A DNA stretch of 64,000 bases from Pilaira anomala (taxonomy: Eukaryota; Mucoromycota; Mucoromycetes; Mucorales; Mucoraceae). Position 1 is the stretch's first letter. The number at the start of each line of letters is the position of its first letter. A program made the translations under genes and the position numbers. The notes under the pieces were generated by a model. It saw only the letters and a program-made list of their open reading frames with translations, was not told the DNA's origin and ran no database searches. The stretch is taken from contig JAIXMQ010000059.1 of NCBI GenBank assembly GCA_025716855.1, forward strand, positions 111,588 through 175,587, in the 5' to 3' direction. Positions 46,529 through 57,607 of this stretch are shown piece by piece.

Positions 46529-48056
46529 TAATTTTTCCAAAAACAAGCACTTAATTTTTCCAAAACTTTTTTATTTTTTACAAAAAAATTAAAGCATGTT
46601 TTCTTTTGCAATGCAGCGAGGAAAGAAAGATAGGGAATGTCTAATCCAGCCTCTGCAATCACTCAAAGTAACCTTCGAAACAGAATCCATTATTCTGGGT
46701 GTTAATAAATCACCAGAATCAAGAGGGTTTCTCTTGATACCGGCTTTTACTTTTGACCAAAATTCTTCAATTGGATTCAAGAAGGGAGAATAGGCCGGCA
46801 AGTAAACACATTTGTATCCCCTCTTTTCGATAGCCTCTCTGATAGGAGCAGGCTTATGGATAGGTGCATTGTCCATAACAAGGTAATAACCTTGAAGTCC
46901 ATTCCTATCTAAACAATCCATCATATTATTCAAATAAGTAAGAAAATGTTCAGATCTTGTACCTACTCTACCGTTGATCTTCACTTCTTTGCCATCTACT
47001 TTTCTTTTCTTACTGCCAACAGAAGATGTAGGTTTTCTTAATGAAATGTCAATAACACCATCAACTGAAATTGCCCCCAAGATTGTTATAGAAGTACTGC
47101 GAGCAGTCGGTACAATTGCTTTAGCAGGTGCGCCTCTTTTTGACCATCCTCTATTACGGGTGACGTTGATATTGAATCCAGCCTCATCTATAAAGACACA
47201 ATTTTTTTGAAAGTCCATATTTTCATCTGCTATCCATTTTTCTACGTCTGTTTTTCTTTGTTCAATCACTTCGATATGATTTCTTCTTGCCGGTATTTTC
47301 TCTAATCTTTTCATAGAAAGAGCACAAACGGTTCGCATAAATCTATGAAGTGCAGATCGACTTATCGTGAGATTTTCGTTTTCAAACTGTTTACAAAGAT
47401 CGAATCTAATCTGTTCAAGTACTGCTGTTGTATTTTCATCAATATACTTGATAATCCATTCAGCATGACGTTGTTGTAGCTTGAACAAAGATCCTTTTCT
47501 ACCTCTTTTTTTTTCTACGAATAAGCCCATTTTCTGGATCTTCTCTAAATGTTTTTCTATACTTGTATCCAGACCACAAAGCGATACCAGTACTCAAACA
47601 AGCTGACTTGACATCAGATCCTGCAGAAATTAAGTCAATAAACAGGTCAATTTGTTCATCAGTATACTTCCTGTATAACTTTTTTCCGCCACGTTCTTGC
47701 TTCAGCTCTGGTTGATTTAAATGGGCTTCAAAATACTCTTTTACACGTGCAATTACGTCTTCCAAAGACTCCTCCACTTGATTTTCTTCTATTTCTTTAT
47801 CTTCTAAATCCACACCTAATTCTTCGGCTAAGTCCTCATCGCTTTCCATTGCCGTACTGACGTCACGTCTTCTTCGGCATGTTCACTGTGCTTTTGATAT
47901 AAGCTAACATAGATCTCTTCGGTTGCTATATCAGCTTCCTCTTCAATAGTCAGGTCTCTCATAAGTGTGTCGATGTTCATTTTTTAATCAGTTTTATTTT
48001 TCGTAAAAATAGCAACAGTTTTTGGAAAAATTAAGTGCTTGTTTTTGGAAAAATTA
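46529..48056 (-). mobile_element. Tc1/mariner-superfamily DNA transposon with 35-bp TIRs
   Basis: The element spans 46531-48054 (1,524 bp) and is flanked by TA on both sides (46529-46530 and 48055-48056), the expected target-site duplication. The terminal inverted repeats are identical over 35 bp, starting ATTTTTCCAAAAACAAGCAC. Each holds two ATTTTTCCAAAA motifs 23 bp apart, probably paired transposase-binding sites. Inside is a minus-strand transposase with a D, D-x34-E catalytic core, broken by at least one frameshift. Perfect TIRs and TSD suggest a fairly recent insertion, possibly mobilised in trans. Confidence 0.93.
46589..47980 (-). pseudogene. Tc1/mariner transposase, frameshifted
   Basis: The catalytic part (46589-47530, 313 residues) shows FIDEAGFNINVTRNRGWSK, VMDNAPIHKP and SPFLNPIEEFWSKVK, the DDE triad with 34 residues between the second Asp and the Glu. 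An upstream frame (47499-47849) supplies an acidic leader and a helix-turn-helix (KYTDEQIDLFIDLISAG, ALWSGYKYRKTF). The two frames overlap at an A9 run followed by G (about 47506-47514). In the upstream frame this gives RRKKKR then stop; one base fewer would run straight into the DDE frame. A third open stretch beginning at 47980 (MNIDTLMRDLTIEEEAD) is in yet another frame. So the copy is non-autonomous as read. Homopolymer sequencing error or programmed slippage are alternatives. Confidence 0.85.
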
Positions 48057-48850
48057 GAAGTCGGGAAAAGAGTAGTAAAAAAAAAGGTAGTAAAATCACG
48101 GATAACCAGGCACATCGTCACGTGAATAAGGTTTTTTATAACTTTTGCATGAAATACACCTTACATCAATTTTTTTTTTTCACATGGCATACAGGCAGGT
48201 TTTTTTTATACGCCAGACAAACAGGGGGGTTTTTTTTTTCATTATAAATCATCCTTTTTTTTTATTTTGTTCTTTTCTTTCACTTTCTTCTTTTTATATA
48301 TTTTCAAAATGAACCTTCCTTACCGCTCCATTTTTAATCTCTTCTTTTTCCACACTCCTTATCCAAAGAAGAGATTGTTCCAAGAAAAAAAAAACCTATG
48401 CATAAAACATGTTGTTATCAATGGTAAGTCTAATAATTTTATCAAAAAATAAATGATTCATTTTGTCTAATAAATCTCAAATAGAAAATGATCCTTTTTT
48501 CTTTTTTGTCCAAATTATAAGTAAAAAAAAAAAAAACTGGTAAGTATTTTGGTGGCTTAACGGTTAGTTGGATCAAATTTCATCCGTGATTTTAATACCT
48601 CCTTTTTTACTACTAGAGATAAAGGCCGCCATCCATTCATTAATCTCAGCTGAGTGTCGGTCACAATTGCCAGAATCACAGACCAAATGACAGACCAAAT
48701 AGTAGCGTCTTACGATAACACAACATCCCTCTTTGTGTACAAGTCAAGCTGGTGCATTAGAATTGCGTAAATATTAGCTGATTCAAATATTACTTATGTA
48801 AATTTAGCATTGAAATTAAAATTGTCCGCGTTACTGTTTTTTTTTTGTAG
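48057..48850. other. Intergenic region right of the Tc1/mariner element
   Basis: No gene is seen in 794 bases. A TCACGTGA motif lies near 48118-48125. Repeated T8-T10 runs separated by CACATGGCATACAGGCAGG-like sequence occur at about 48170-48240. Confidence 0.45.
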
Positions 48851-49839
48851 AATAAAAGTCGCCCTAATTGGGAAAGCATTTCAATGCTAATTAATGATAA
48901 GCGACTTGGATTAATGCGCCTCGTTACCAAACAATTTCAAAACTTTACCAATACGAGCTCTTCCTTAAGTTCTTCAAGTATATCAGCACCCACTAGTTTA
49001 GATTCTTATTCGTCAAACAGCAGGAAGCAAAACAAATTGTCACCTCTTCAAAAAGGAATTGTAGTAGATATGTTTGCCAAGTTGGACGAAACTAAAATGT
49101 GGAGACTGTCTACAGGTACAGTCGTCGAGCAGCAAGTGAAAATGTTCGCACTTGAGTACAACTTTGAGCAGTAAGTATAAAACATGTATTATTTTTGAGA
49201 TAATGACAAACTCACAAGCCTTTGCTTCTAGCCCTGTGCATTCGATGGTGTTAAATGTCAGTGGCAAAAGCTGGTTGAAGTACTTTACGCCTGAAGAAAT
49301 TCAAGAAATCAAGAATCATCAAAAGAAAGTACTAGTAGATTTGTCTTCTACAATTGAAGACTATATAAAGAAACTTCGTGAGTGCCAAAACGTTACTATG
49401 TTGAAATCAATGTTGGCACAAGAGTTAAGCGATCCTGGTTGCGAATGGATAAGATCCTCTCTCCTCCGATGTATCCATCTCTTCGAATGTAATTACTTAC
49501 CTTTATCAGCACAAACAGAAGGCGACATACTTCGACGAATTTGGTTTTTTGTTGATACTGCCTTTGACTATTCAAAGATTGATTGCCGAGGGTATTGTAT
49601 AAATGCTTAACTTTAACATGATTTTTATTTACTAATTATTTTCTGTTTTGATATAATATAGAGGGGAAAAGGCCAGCAAGTCCTCCTTTGCTGGTCGTAA
49701 CGCACAAAAAGTTATAGCTGGAGAGGAGAAGATGGAGAGTAAAAGAATGGAAAGAAAAGTATCCACAGAAGAAGAAATTGAGGAAATCAAAGCATACAAA
49801 AACTTCAGATTAAGAACGGTGGTTTTTATTAATATATAA
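48851..49839 (+). pseudogene. Mucoromycota repeat-family protein, copy 1 (C-terminally truncated)
   Basis: The readable exons are 48851-49170, 49232-49591 and 49662-49839, with clean splice sites and closing phases. Landmarks: RRPNW-like start region, DETKMWRLSTGTVVEQQV, YNFEHPVHSMVLNVS, WLKYFTPEEIQEI, then CRGGGEKASKSSFAGRNAQK. I recall these (the S-TGTVVE block, HP-x-HSMxLDxxD, RGE-x-S-x-ASS-RKN) as hallmarks of a large uncharacterised protein family expanded in Mucoromycota genomes. This copy stops after the RKN region and lacks the LEFGASE and HSG blocks seen in copy 2. No function is known to me. The first exon with a start codon was not found; the first internal Met is at 48884. Confidence 0.6.
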
Positions 49840-50179
49840 ATAATAAAGGGAATTGGTGGACACATCCATTGATGTTGTCTGAAAACCCGGGGGGCAAGGT
49901 AACAAAAAAAGTAAAATAAATATACATATTCCGAAGAGCAAAGGGTTAAGAATAATTAATTACAAAAAGGTCACCAGCACAGAACAAAGAAACGAAAAGC
50001 GAAGAGCAATGAGAGAATTAGGGAAGGCTTGGGAAAGGAACAGTACATTGGGTAACCCCGACAGTCAATCCGAACAGGCACAAAAGAACGCAAACAAAGC
50101 AGAAACACAAAAAGGAGAGAAAAAGGAGAGCACGGAGCAGAGAAGAGAAAAGGAGGCAAAACCATATACAAAAACTTCA
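49840..50179. other. Junction between two decayed family copies
   Basis: These 340 bases are more purine- and GC-rich than the flanks. An open frame of Lys/Glu/Gln-rich composition runs through 50009-50218 but matches nothing I know. It is probably the scar between two partial copies of the same gene family. Confidence 0.4.
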
Positions 50180-51140
50180 AACCCATACAGTTGCCTGACA
50201 ATATTAAGCAGTATTTGAATAAATTTAACTGCCAATCAACTGCAGATATTAGAAAAGCACCTAATGAAAAACAAAGTTGGGAGGAATGCTACGATCGTGA
50301 AAAACACTTCGATTTGGATTGGATAAGAATTCTGTATACACGCTAGTAAGAGAATATGAAAACGGCAGTTTGAAGAAAGACCACTTGGAGAATTGGTACA
50401 ACATTCATATTTGGTGCATGATAGACCACATATTTGGCAACTTAGAGGGACTTGAAATAATTAGGTAAGCCCATTTTTATATGTTTTCACTTATTCTTTT
50501 GGATTAACAGCCAATTGTTTCTAGAAGGGAAGGAGCTTCCATAGCTTCTTCCATTAGAAAAAATTTTAAAAGGACCATTGAAGATGTCAATAACCATACT
50601 CGCCAGCCAATGGGTCGTCGATTTGATTATCTAATCCGTCAAATCAACCCAAACAGTTCCAGCAGCCTTGAGTTTGGTGCATCAGAAGTTGATAAAAATT
50701 ACAAGTTAAATGGAAACAAGATGATAAAAGAAAGAGGGACAAAACTTCCAAAAGTCTTAAAAGATATGTTAGCTCTGCTTGTTAAAGAAAATGAAGGTGA
50801 CTACAGCAATTTATGTACTGTAGGTGTAGTACATTCAGGTAAAATAAAAGATGGCTTAATATAGTGTCTATGATGAACTGACTTATGTTCTATGCTTGTT
50901 AATTAACAGGGCTGCATATGAAAGTGATTAGAGCTGATAGGCCCAAAGGTTATATTACAAGAATCACCGACAGTAAAGCCCTTCAGGGTGAACGTGTTAC
51001 CAGTACTTGTACAAGCCTACTGTTTAAAATTATTGGTTAAAGACACATTTGAGTCTGTAAAAAAGGGTAATAATAAGCTTACTGACGACTGCAATTGGTT
51101 GGATCATTGTCTTGACAAAACACCTGTGGACAATCAGTAA
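50180..51140 (+). pseudogene. Mucoromycota repeat-family protein, copy 2 (N-truncated, frameshifted)
   Basis: This starts in the middle of the family domain (LPDNIKQYLNKF, FDLDWI), shifts frame near 50323 (continuing NSVYTLVREYENGSLKKDH, WYNIHIWCMIDHIFGNLEG), then splices (donor after 50465) to REGASIASSIRKNFKRT and MGRRFDYLIRQ. LEFGASEVDKNYK, KLPKVLKDMLALL and CTVGVVHSG follow. After another intron come LHMKVIRADRPKGYITR and, in a shifted frame, LPVLVQAYCLKLLVKDTFES, ending near 51140. Two frameshifts and the missing N-terminal part make it a pseudogene. It overlaps copy 1 only in the middle of the family domain, so the two are tandem relics and not halves of one gene. Confidence 0.6.
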
Positions 51141-51243
51141 TTAATGAGAAAAGACTTAGGGTTGATTTTATTAGATAAAATAAAACTGAAAGAACTCTTC
51201 TAAACTAAAATAATAATCATCTTTTATATCTTGAATATCCTGA
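51128..51243 (+). repeat. Dispersed repeat R1, first copy
   Basis: The 3' flank of family copy 2, starting GGACAATCAG and running through AATGAGAAA, GGTTGATTTTATTA and AATAATAATCATCTTTT, is closely similar to 58198-58314. It covers the end of the family gene and its downstream sequence, so R1 probably marks the 3' end of another family copy. Confidence 0.75.
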
Positions 51244-51564
51244 TGAGTTGTGTTTGAATAAGGACCATCTTTTTGATGGGTTTAAATGAATCTATACCCA
51301 ACTCTAGCTCGTATATTTATTACAATAAACTGTAATTTTGATTTTAAATAAAGAGTTAAAAGATCAGATAATTGATATTCACTGTTTTATAACTCAAGTA
51401 TTCCTTTTTCTATACAACTTGCCGTCCGCTTTGGTTCAGCTAAAAAAAAACTCTTCTTCATCCAAATCTCAACAAACTAATTTTTTGAACTTGAGTAATG
51501 TGCCTTGCTATACCTGGTAACTTCCCTCTCTCTCTGTAGTCTTCCTTGGGGAACCTTGCTCGAA
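51141..51564. other. Intergenic region with R1 tail
   Basis: It contains the rest of repeat R1 (to about 51243) and then AT-rich sequence without a gene, up to the convergent zinc-finger ORF. Confidence 0.5.
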
Positions 51565-52068
51565 TTATTCCTTACCTTCCTTAAGTAAAGGTAAATACTT
51601 AAGGTCCTCCACACTCCCAATCGTATGGTTATGTTCATTAATGACTTCTATCGTCACCATGCTAGGATCGCTCTTGAGACAAGTGACCTTCATACGAACA
51701 GGGCAGTTATTCTTCTTGCTGCCTTTCAAATGCTTGCGTTGTTTGCCTGACACGTTGGGAAAAGTTCGGTTTTCTTTGCTGCCTGCACGATGACAATAAT
51801 AATTAACGTACCAAAGGTATTTCACCACTCTGTTTCTACGCTTGGGTCCAGGACCTTGGGAAGAAGCTTCTCCAATCCCATGACTGATCTCGTTTTCTTG
51901 TGTTATTGGTTGTTTTTTTTCAAACACTCTTTTATTGTAGATCCATCTTACACCGTATTTGGCGACAGATCCCTGAATGATGTCTGGGTAGGCCGTAGCA
52001 GGTACTTCTATTTTCTTAAACATGGGTTCATAAGCCTTGATGATTTCAGAGTTGTTTAAATGAAGCAT
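51565..52068 (-). CDS. FAR1/WRKY-GCM1-type zinc-finger ORF, transposase-like N-terminal domain only
   Basis: A single minus-strand frame of 167 residues. The central and C-terminal parts show a C2H2 pattern of the WRKY-GCM1/FAR1 superfamily: VNYYCHRAGSKE, KQRKHLKGSKKNNCPVRMKV and VTIEVINEHNHTIGS, with the HNH pair ending the module. This fold is the DNA-binding part of MULE-type transposases and of proteins domesticated from them. No MULE catalytic domain or SWIM finger follows; the frame stops soon after the finger. It could be a domesticated DNA-binding protein or a truncated transposase. The frame is intact and starts MLHLNNSEIIKAYEP, so it may still be expressed. Confidence 0.65.
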   Translation of the reverse strand: MLHLNNSEIIKAYEPMFKKIEVPATAYPDIIQGSVAKYGVRWIYNKRVFEKKQPITQENEISHGIGEASSQGPGPKRRNRVVKYLWYVNYYCHRAGSKENRTFPNVSGKQRKHLKGSKKNNCPVRMKVTCLKSDPSMVTIEVINEHNHTIGSVEDLKYLPLLKEGKE

Positions 52069-53040
52069 TTTTTTTTAAAAAAGTAAAGTTAAAAAGTAAT
52101 GTCAATTTTTTTTTTTAAATTAAAAAAAATGGGATTTCTTTTTTTTTTCTCGGCGCTCTGATGAATTACCCAAAATGTGTATCTGCAGCTTGAATCGTCA
52201 GGTCTAATTAATACAAGAATCAACTGTCTTCATAAATATATTTAAATTAAGATGTAATATATCAAGATGGAGGAATACTTTTGTATTATAATTATCAACA
52301 ATGATTTCAAACTGAAAATTCATCCCAACGTTTTTAATTGCTATCATGATCAATAATAAACAAACTATAAAGACAATCCTACCATTTGGTTTAGTCGAAT
52401 TTTTTGTTTTACCATTTTTAAAAGGATCTGTCTTTTTTTTATTTTATGTCTTTTTCCTCTTTTTTTATTTATATCTTCTTTTATTTAAATAAAAATATAT
52501 ATCGCAAAATTATTCAACATTAATAAGAATTGTTACTGTTCTCATTAACTAATATTTTTTTTAAAAAAAATGTATCAAATTATTTGATATAGGACACCGT
52601 TAGGTCAGTAGTAACAGGTAGCGAATGTTTTTTTTTTTACGCTAGTGATGATGAAGAACTATCAGCTCTTTATGCTGTATTATGTAAGCCCCTTCTTTGT
52701 ATATAGGTTTTATAAAAAGGAATTGCTATAAGCACAAGTTTTTGGTTTAAAACCCGCTAGTATAATACGATAAAAAGAGCTCACTTAAAGCAAGTGTATG
52801 TACTGAAGAAAAATAGTATTTCTAGTTATTACATACAGTGAAAATTTCATGGTGAAGGATTGTTAGTCATAATATCACTGTGGTCAAGTGTTAGTCATAA
52901 TGGCAGTGATATTATTATAACATCGATGAGTACACCAATGACATATACTTTCACGACAATTACCTTTGTTTTTTTTTGCCGTAGCATAGCTTTCTATAAA
53001 ATAATAGCGAAGGATTATAAAACTAGATATTAATTTGCCT
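52069..53040. other. AT-rich region leading into the tandem repeat array
   Basis: No gene is seen. The last about 80 bases (from about 52960, T run then GCCGTAGCATAGC) resemble the tail of the downstream repeat units, suggesting a degraded extra unit. Confidence 0.45.
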
Positions 53041-54134
53041 TACCATTTGTCAGTTTCTTATGTTGCCCCAGTCCATTAAGAAATATAACCCTATTAAATT
53101 TAGCCAATTAGTTATGTTTAAGAAGTTTTTCTCATTAGTTTATGTAAATTTATAAATATTACCATTAGATACACCATAGACCACAAGATTCCGTTATTTG
53201 AATCAATGTTTAAAATTACATCAGCAAATATATCATTATTTGTAATTTTCAGAAAAATACCATGTCCTTCAACCGCAGATTGTTGTAGGCAACATCATAT
53301 AAAACTCGATTAGCAAGACAAAGGGAAAAGGTATCACACTATCAAGGCTTTCTGTCGTAGCAGAGGTAGTAGCTCTCTATCATTAGTGAGAAATCAGAGC
53401 TAGTAAACATCCACCTGCCTTTTGACTTAGCCCTCCAGTAAGACAATACCATTTATTCGCTTCTTATGCCGCCCAAGTTTGTAAGAAACGTAACGGCGGT
53501 AATAGTTTTAATCGACATCGAATAAGCTTTTACCACCACACAACGCAAATTATTGAATAATAAGACTATCAGATAGGCCACAAAAAGATTGATTATTTGA
53601 GTCAATGTTTAAAATTACATCAGCAACAATATCATCCTTTGTACTTTCAACAACAACTAAACATAACTTCTTCAGCTGCAGACCTAAATAGACAACGTCG
53701 CATAACAAATCTCACCTAATAACAAGAGAAAGGGAAAGGTGCCACCATATCACCTTTTTTTTTTTACCCCAGCATATAGCTCCATATCAGATACCGGTCT
53801 GCTTTAACAACACCATTTAATTAAATGATACCATTTGTCGGTTTCTTATGCAGACAGAACATAAGAAAAGAATATAGTACGCAATAATTTAACAGACATA
53901 GTAGAATAAGCTTTTTTCATCACTTCATGAAAACCATTTAAGACTACTATCAGAAACACCACGAGAAGATTCATTACTTGAGTCAATGTTAAGAAGTACA
54001 TCAGGGGAACAATACCATCATTTGTAACTCTGGATAACACAAAATCTTCTTCAGTTGCAGACCTGAATATGGCCGACATAACATAACAAATCTCGCTAAT
54101 AATGGAAAGGAAAAAGGTGCCATCGCACTAACCA

Positions 54135-54179
<45 letters not shown>

Positions 54180-54180
54180 G
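53041..54180. repeat. Three diverged tandem repeats of about 350-405 bp
   Basis: Units begin TACCATTT at 53041, 53447 and 53829. Each contains the same ordered landmarks: a CTTATG-x-C near the start, GA[GA]TCAATGTT, ACATCAG, ATATCAT or ATACCAT with TTTGTA, CTTC then GCAGA, CATAACAAATCTC-like sequence (degraded in unit 1), GGAAA-GGT and finally a T run. In unit 3 the T run reaches about 50 bases. The units have drifted with many substitutions and small indels, so the array is old. No frame is conserved between units. I cannot assign it to a known element. Confidence 0.8.
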
Positions 54181-54914
54181 CCCACCCACTTCTTTAAATA
54201 AGTACAATAAAGGTCTGGTTGATAAAGCCTTTGAATCCAAATTTAGTAATTTTTTATAAAATAGATTTTATTTTTATATCATACTACTTTTATTGCTTGA
54301 TACGTTATCAATATTATACACTATGTATTTTCTAATAACCAACATTTTGTCATTGTAACTGGTAGATCTTAAAGATCACGAATAGGAAATTCGTGACACC
54401 AGACATTTGATCAATATTTTTTTTTTATTATTCATTTAGTACAACATGTAACCTTCTTCTTGGATAAGAGTTTAGACTGTCAATTTTAGTTGGACATAAA
54501 ATCTAAAGATGATATTGTAAACTTTTGTGATTTCCAAACGGTATACTTCAATTTGCATAGTTTTTAACCCAATTCACTCTACAAAAAGTAGACTTGGAAA
54601 AAAAAAAGGAGGCCATTTTGATGAAGCGGGGTCCAGAGACTGCGTTTTACTCCTTGCACCATTGTAACCTGAATAAGTTTTATCACGATTAATATTTTGA
54701 ATAATATAATGGAAAGCATTTAAATTACCAGTTCACATAATAAAGACTTGATTGTTTTAAAGTAATCAGACCACCAAATCTTTAGTAATCATGAGGGACC
54801 CACCAGGGGGGATTTTTTAGGTAGTTAGGGAGGGAGGGAGGGAGGGAGGGAGAGAGAGAGAGAGAGAGAGAGAGATTCTTGGAACAACCAGTATTATTAT
54901 GTACGATGTATTGA
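54181..54914. repeat. Intergenic region with (GGGA)n(GA)n microsatellite
   Basis: No gene is seen. A compound purine microsatellite, (GGGA)n then (GA)n, lies at about 54827-54875, just downstream of the minus-strand Pro/Ser-rich gene. Confidence 0.7.
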
Positions 54915-55756
54915 CTAATAATGAATGTATGTAGAAGTCATACAATCGTACATAATAATGTCACCATCCCCATCAGTCAAATACAATGAAGATGGGTCGG
55001 TAATAACGAGAGAAGTAAAACCATTAATAAGTTCATCCACTCCTCCATAATCATTACAAATTAATGGCATACATTCAATCATTATTACGTCTCCATCCGC
55101 ATCGTATGAGACTGATGGTTCAGGTGATGCTACTGGTTCGGGTGCAACTGGTGGTGGTGATGGTGTTGCTGGTGGTGGTGAAGGAAAGGCGGGTGGGGGT
55201 GAAGGTGAAGCGGGTGGAGGTGAAGGTGAAGCGGGTGGAGGTGAAGGTGAAGCGGGTGGAGGTGAAGGTGAGGGGGAAACGGGTGGCGGTGAAGGTGAGG
55301 GTGATGGTGAGGCAGGCGGTGGTGAGGATGAGGGGGAAGCGGGCGGTGGTGATGGTGACGCCACCGGGGATAAGGGTGGCGATGGTGAGGTAGGCGGTGG
55401 AGAAGAAGTATGTGGTGGAGAGGTTGGTGGTGAAATGATTGGTTGTGGGGGTGGAGCAAGCGTGATCAAATCGCCCTCCACCCAATCTTCTTCATCGTTG
55501 AAGAAATTTTCTTCGTCATCTGCATCTTCCTCATTAAAAAATGCAGCCTGTCTGGTGAGGGTAGGAGGAGGAAGACAGGCTACATATGATGGTGGAGTCG
55601 GAGAGGCCGGAGGAGAAAGAGTTGGCACTGATGGTAGATGAGAGCGAGAAGAAGGAGAAGGAGAACGAGAAGGAGAAGAAGGAGAAGGAGAAGGAGAGGA
55701 TGCCACTTTTCGGCGTTTTTCATAACAAAAGAGGTCATTACCTCTTTTTCTTTTGC

Positions 55757-55797
<41 letters not shown>

Positions 55798-55870
55798 TGA
55801 GTTATCAAACCTTGTTTTAACAGAGTGCATTATTACCTAAGGCATTAATTGTGTAATTGCTTGTTGACAT
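54915..55870 (-). CDS. Pro/Ser-rich protein with KRKR motif and twin DGDxIM motifs
   Basis: Unrecognised. Two minus-strand exons (55837-55870 and 54915-55756; TTAG|GC join) give 291 residues. The N terminus is MSTSNYTINALGKRKRGND, with a basic KRKR and KRRK cluster that could be a bipartite nuclear signal. A Ser/Pro tract follows, then a compact conserved-looking block (SYVACLPPPTLTRQAAFFNE, acidic DDEENFFNDEEDW), a long SPPPASP repeat of about 110 residues, and a C-terminal segment with two related motifs: DADGDVIMIECM and DGDGDIIMYDCM. The intron contains an A run of about 38. An inverted, truncated duplicate lies at 57808-58214. The block shared with the duplicate is the likely folded or binding part. 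Confidence 0.65.
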
Positions 55871-56213
55871 GTTACTTGGAAAGAGTTTTTGGTATTTAAG
55901 AGTGAATAAACGGTAATAAACTAAAAGTAAAAAATAATAATAATAAAACGGTAAAGAAGAAGAAAAAAAGTAATCAAGTGAAATTTTTTTTTTGTTTATA
56001 TACACATTAAGTTGTTTACAAAAGATTAACAAGTAAAAAAAAAAATTTCTTGTTTATATGACGCCAAGTTGATTACAAATGGTAATGGGTTAAGAGGTTC
56101 TCACACTAGCTCATAAAAAAAAAGTACCATGTACAAGCTACACATATTAGAAGTAAACACTTTGACATGTCATGTAACAAATTATAATTTACTGCCGAGT
56201 GTAACCACTCTAC

Positions 56214-56244
<31 letters not shown>

Positions 56245-57607
56245 CGAAAAACGTATATGAAGAAGCCTCTCTTCTCTTTAGTTAATTAACATATTGTAAA
56301 AATATATTCATAACTTTTCTAAATGTATAGATGCTAATATTTGTTATTTTCCAAGCAATATAAACACTTGCTAAAAAAAAAAAAAAAAAAAAAAAGTTTT
56401 TTTCCCATCCTACTTGATTAGGAAAGATAGCGTTAATAACAGCATGTGATTACATAGCAGCATGATTTAATTATATTGTTAATACTTTTTCACAGGTTGG
56501 CTGAAGCCTGAGTATAAACTGACAAAAACCAATCGGCAAAAAAAAAAAAAAAAAAAAATACAGATTTGAAATAAATAATACATAAAAACAAATATAAACT
56601 TCAATATATCATACTTATTATCAAGTATATTATTGTATAAAGAAAATTAGATGTATTTTTTATATTATTTTTTTTTTGTAAAGAAGCTCGTTTGTCTTAA
56701 TGAGCCTGTCAAAATAATTAACAACAATCTTCTATTCGTGTCACAGAAAAAAGATTATTTATGAGTGCATATTTATCTGTAAGTATATTTTATTAAAGTG
56801 AAAGTAAGAGGAAGTCTATGCAGAAACGAAAGCCATGGAGAAATAGATTTTTTATACATTACTTCACGTCTGAAGGCTTAAATGAGATTTGTACATAATA
56901 AAGCTTGAAGTCGTGAACGAGAGGCACATATTTTTGATCTTACTTTTTTTTTAACAGGTGAATAGGAGGAAAGACAAGTCCAAAAAGAGTAAGTTCCAGA
57001 TTGAAACATATTGCTGATAATCCATGCAGCCATTATCAATTGATTTTGTTAGACTAGTGTCTTATTATCGCTATTTTTAGTCTTCCTTAAAGATAGATGC
57101 ATTGATACGTATCACATGATGACGTTTCAAAATCCAAATAACACAATCAATCAGTTGCTGACGCATTTTTACTTTTATTATTTTTTTTTTTCATTCTTTC
57201 ATTTGTAAACAATATGGAGTCGAAAGCTGATTGTATTTTTGGATTGCCTTATTAAGAATCACCCACTTAATTTGGACAGTCGTTATTTATCTAAAAACAG
57301 TTATGTTTACCTATATACAAGGTTTTATTACGATTCCTTTTCAGTTAATTTTTCTTCCTTACTCTTTACTACTTTATTTTTTAGCGTTGATTTTATTATG
57401 TTTAATTCAATCTATTTACACACCAAGAGTCTCTCTCTTAATAACATGATAACAACACAGTCAATTACAACTTTACAGTACTCGCTCTATTTAAGAAGGC
57501 CGTTCAATTTGGTTTTTATCTTGAATTGTTTAACGAAGACGGATCAAGTCATTGAGTCTGTTGAAGGTGCTTTCGGATGGAGAAGTGGTAAAAACATGGA
57601 TGGTTAT
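55871..57607. other. AT-rich region between inverted duplicates
   Basis: No convincing gene in 1,737 bases. Long homopolymers occur at about 56219-56244 (T), 56373-56394 (A) and 56539-56558 (A). A plus-strand frame at 57239-57610 (ending VEGAFGWRSGKNMDGY) has weak coding character, but I cannot assign it. It may be another relic. Confidence 0.4.

Noticed and set aside
55064..55485. Val/Lys/Arg-rich and His/Pro-rich ORFs around the SPPPASP repeat
   Set aside because: They are alternative frames of the same repeat; only the SPPPASP frame joins the spliced first exon and the shared block of the duplicate.
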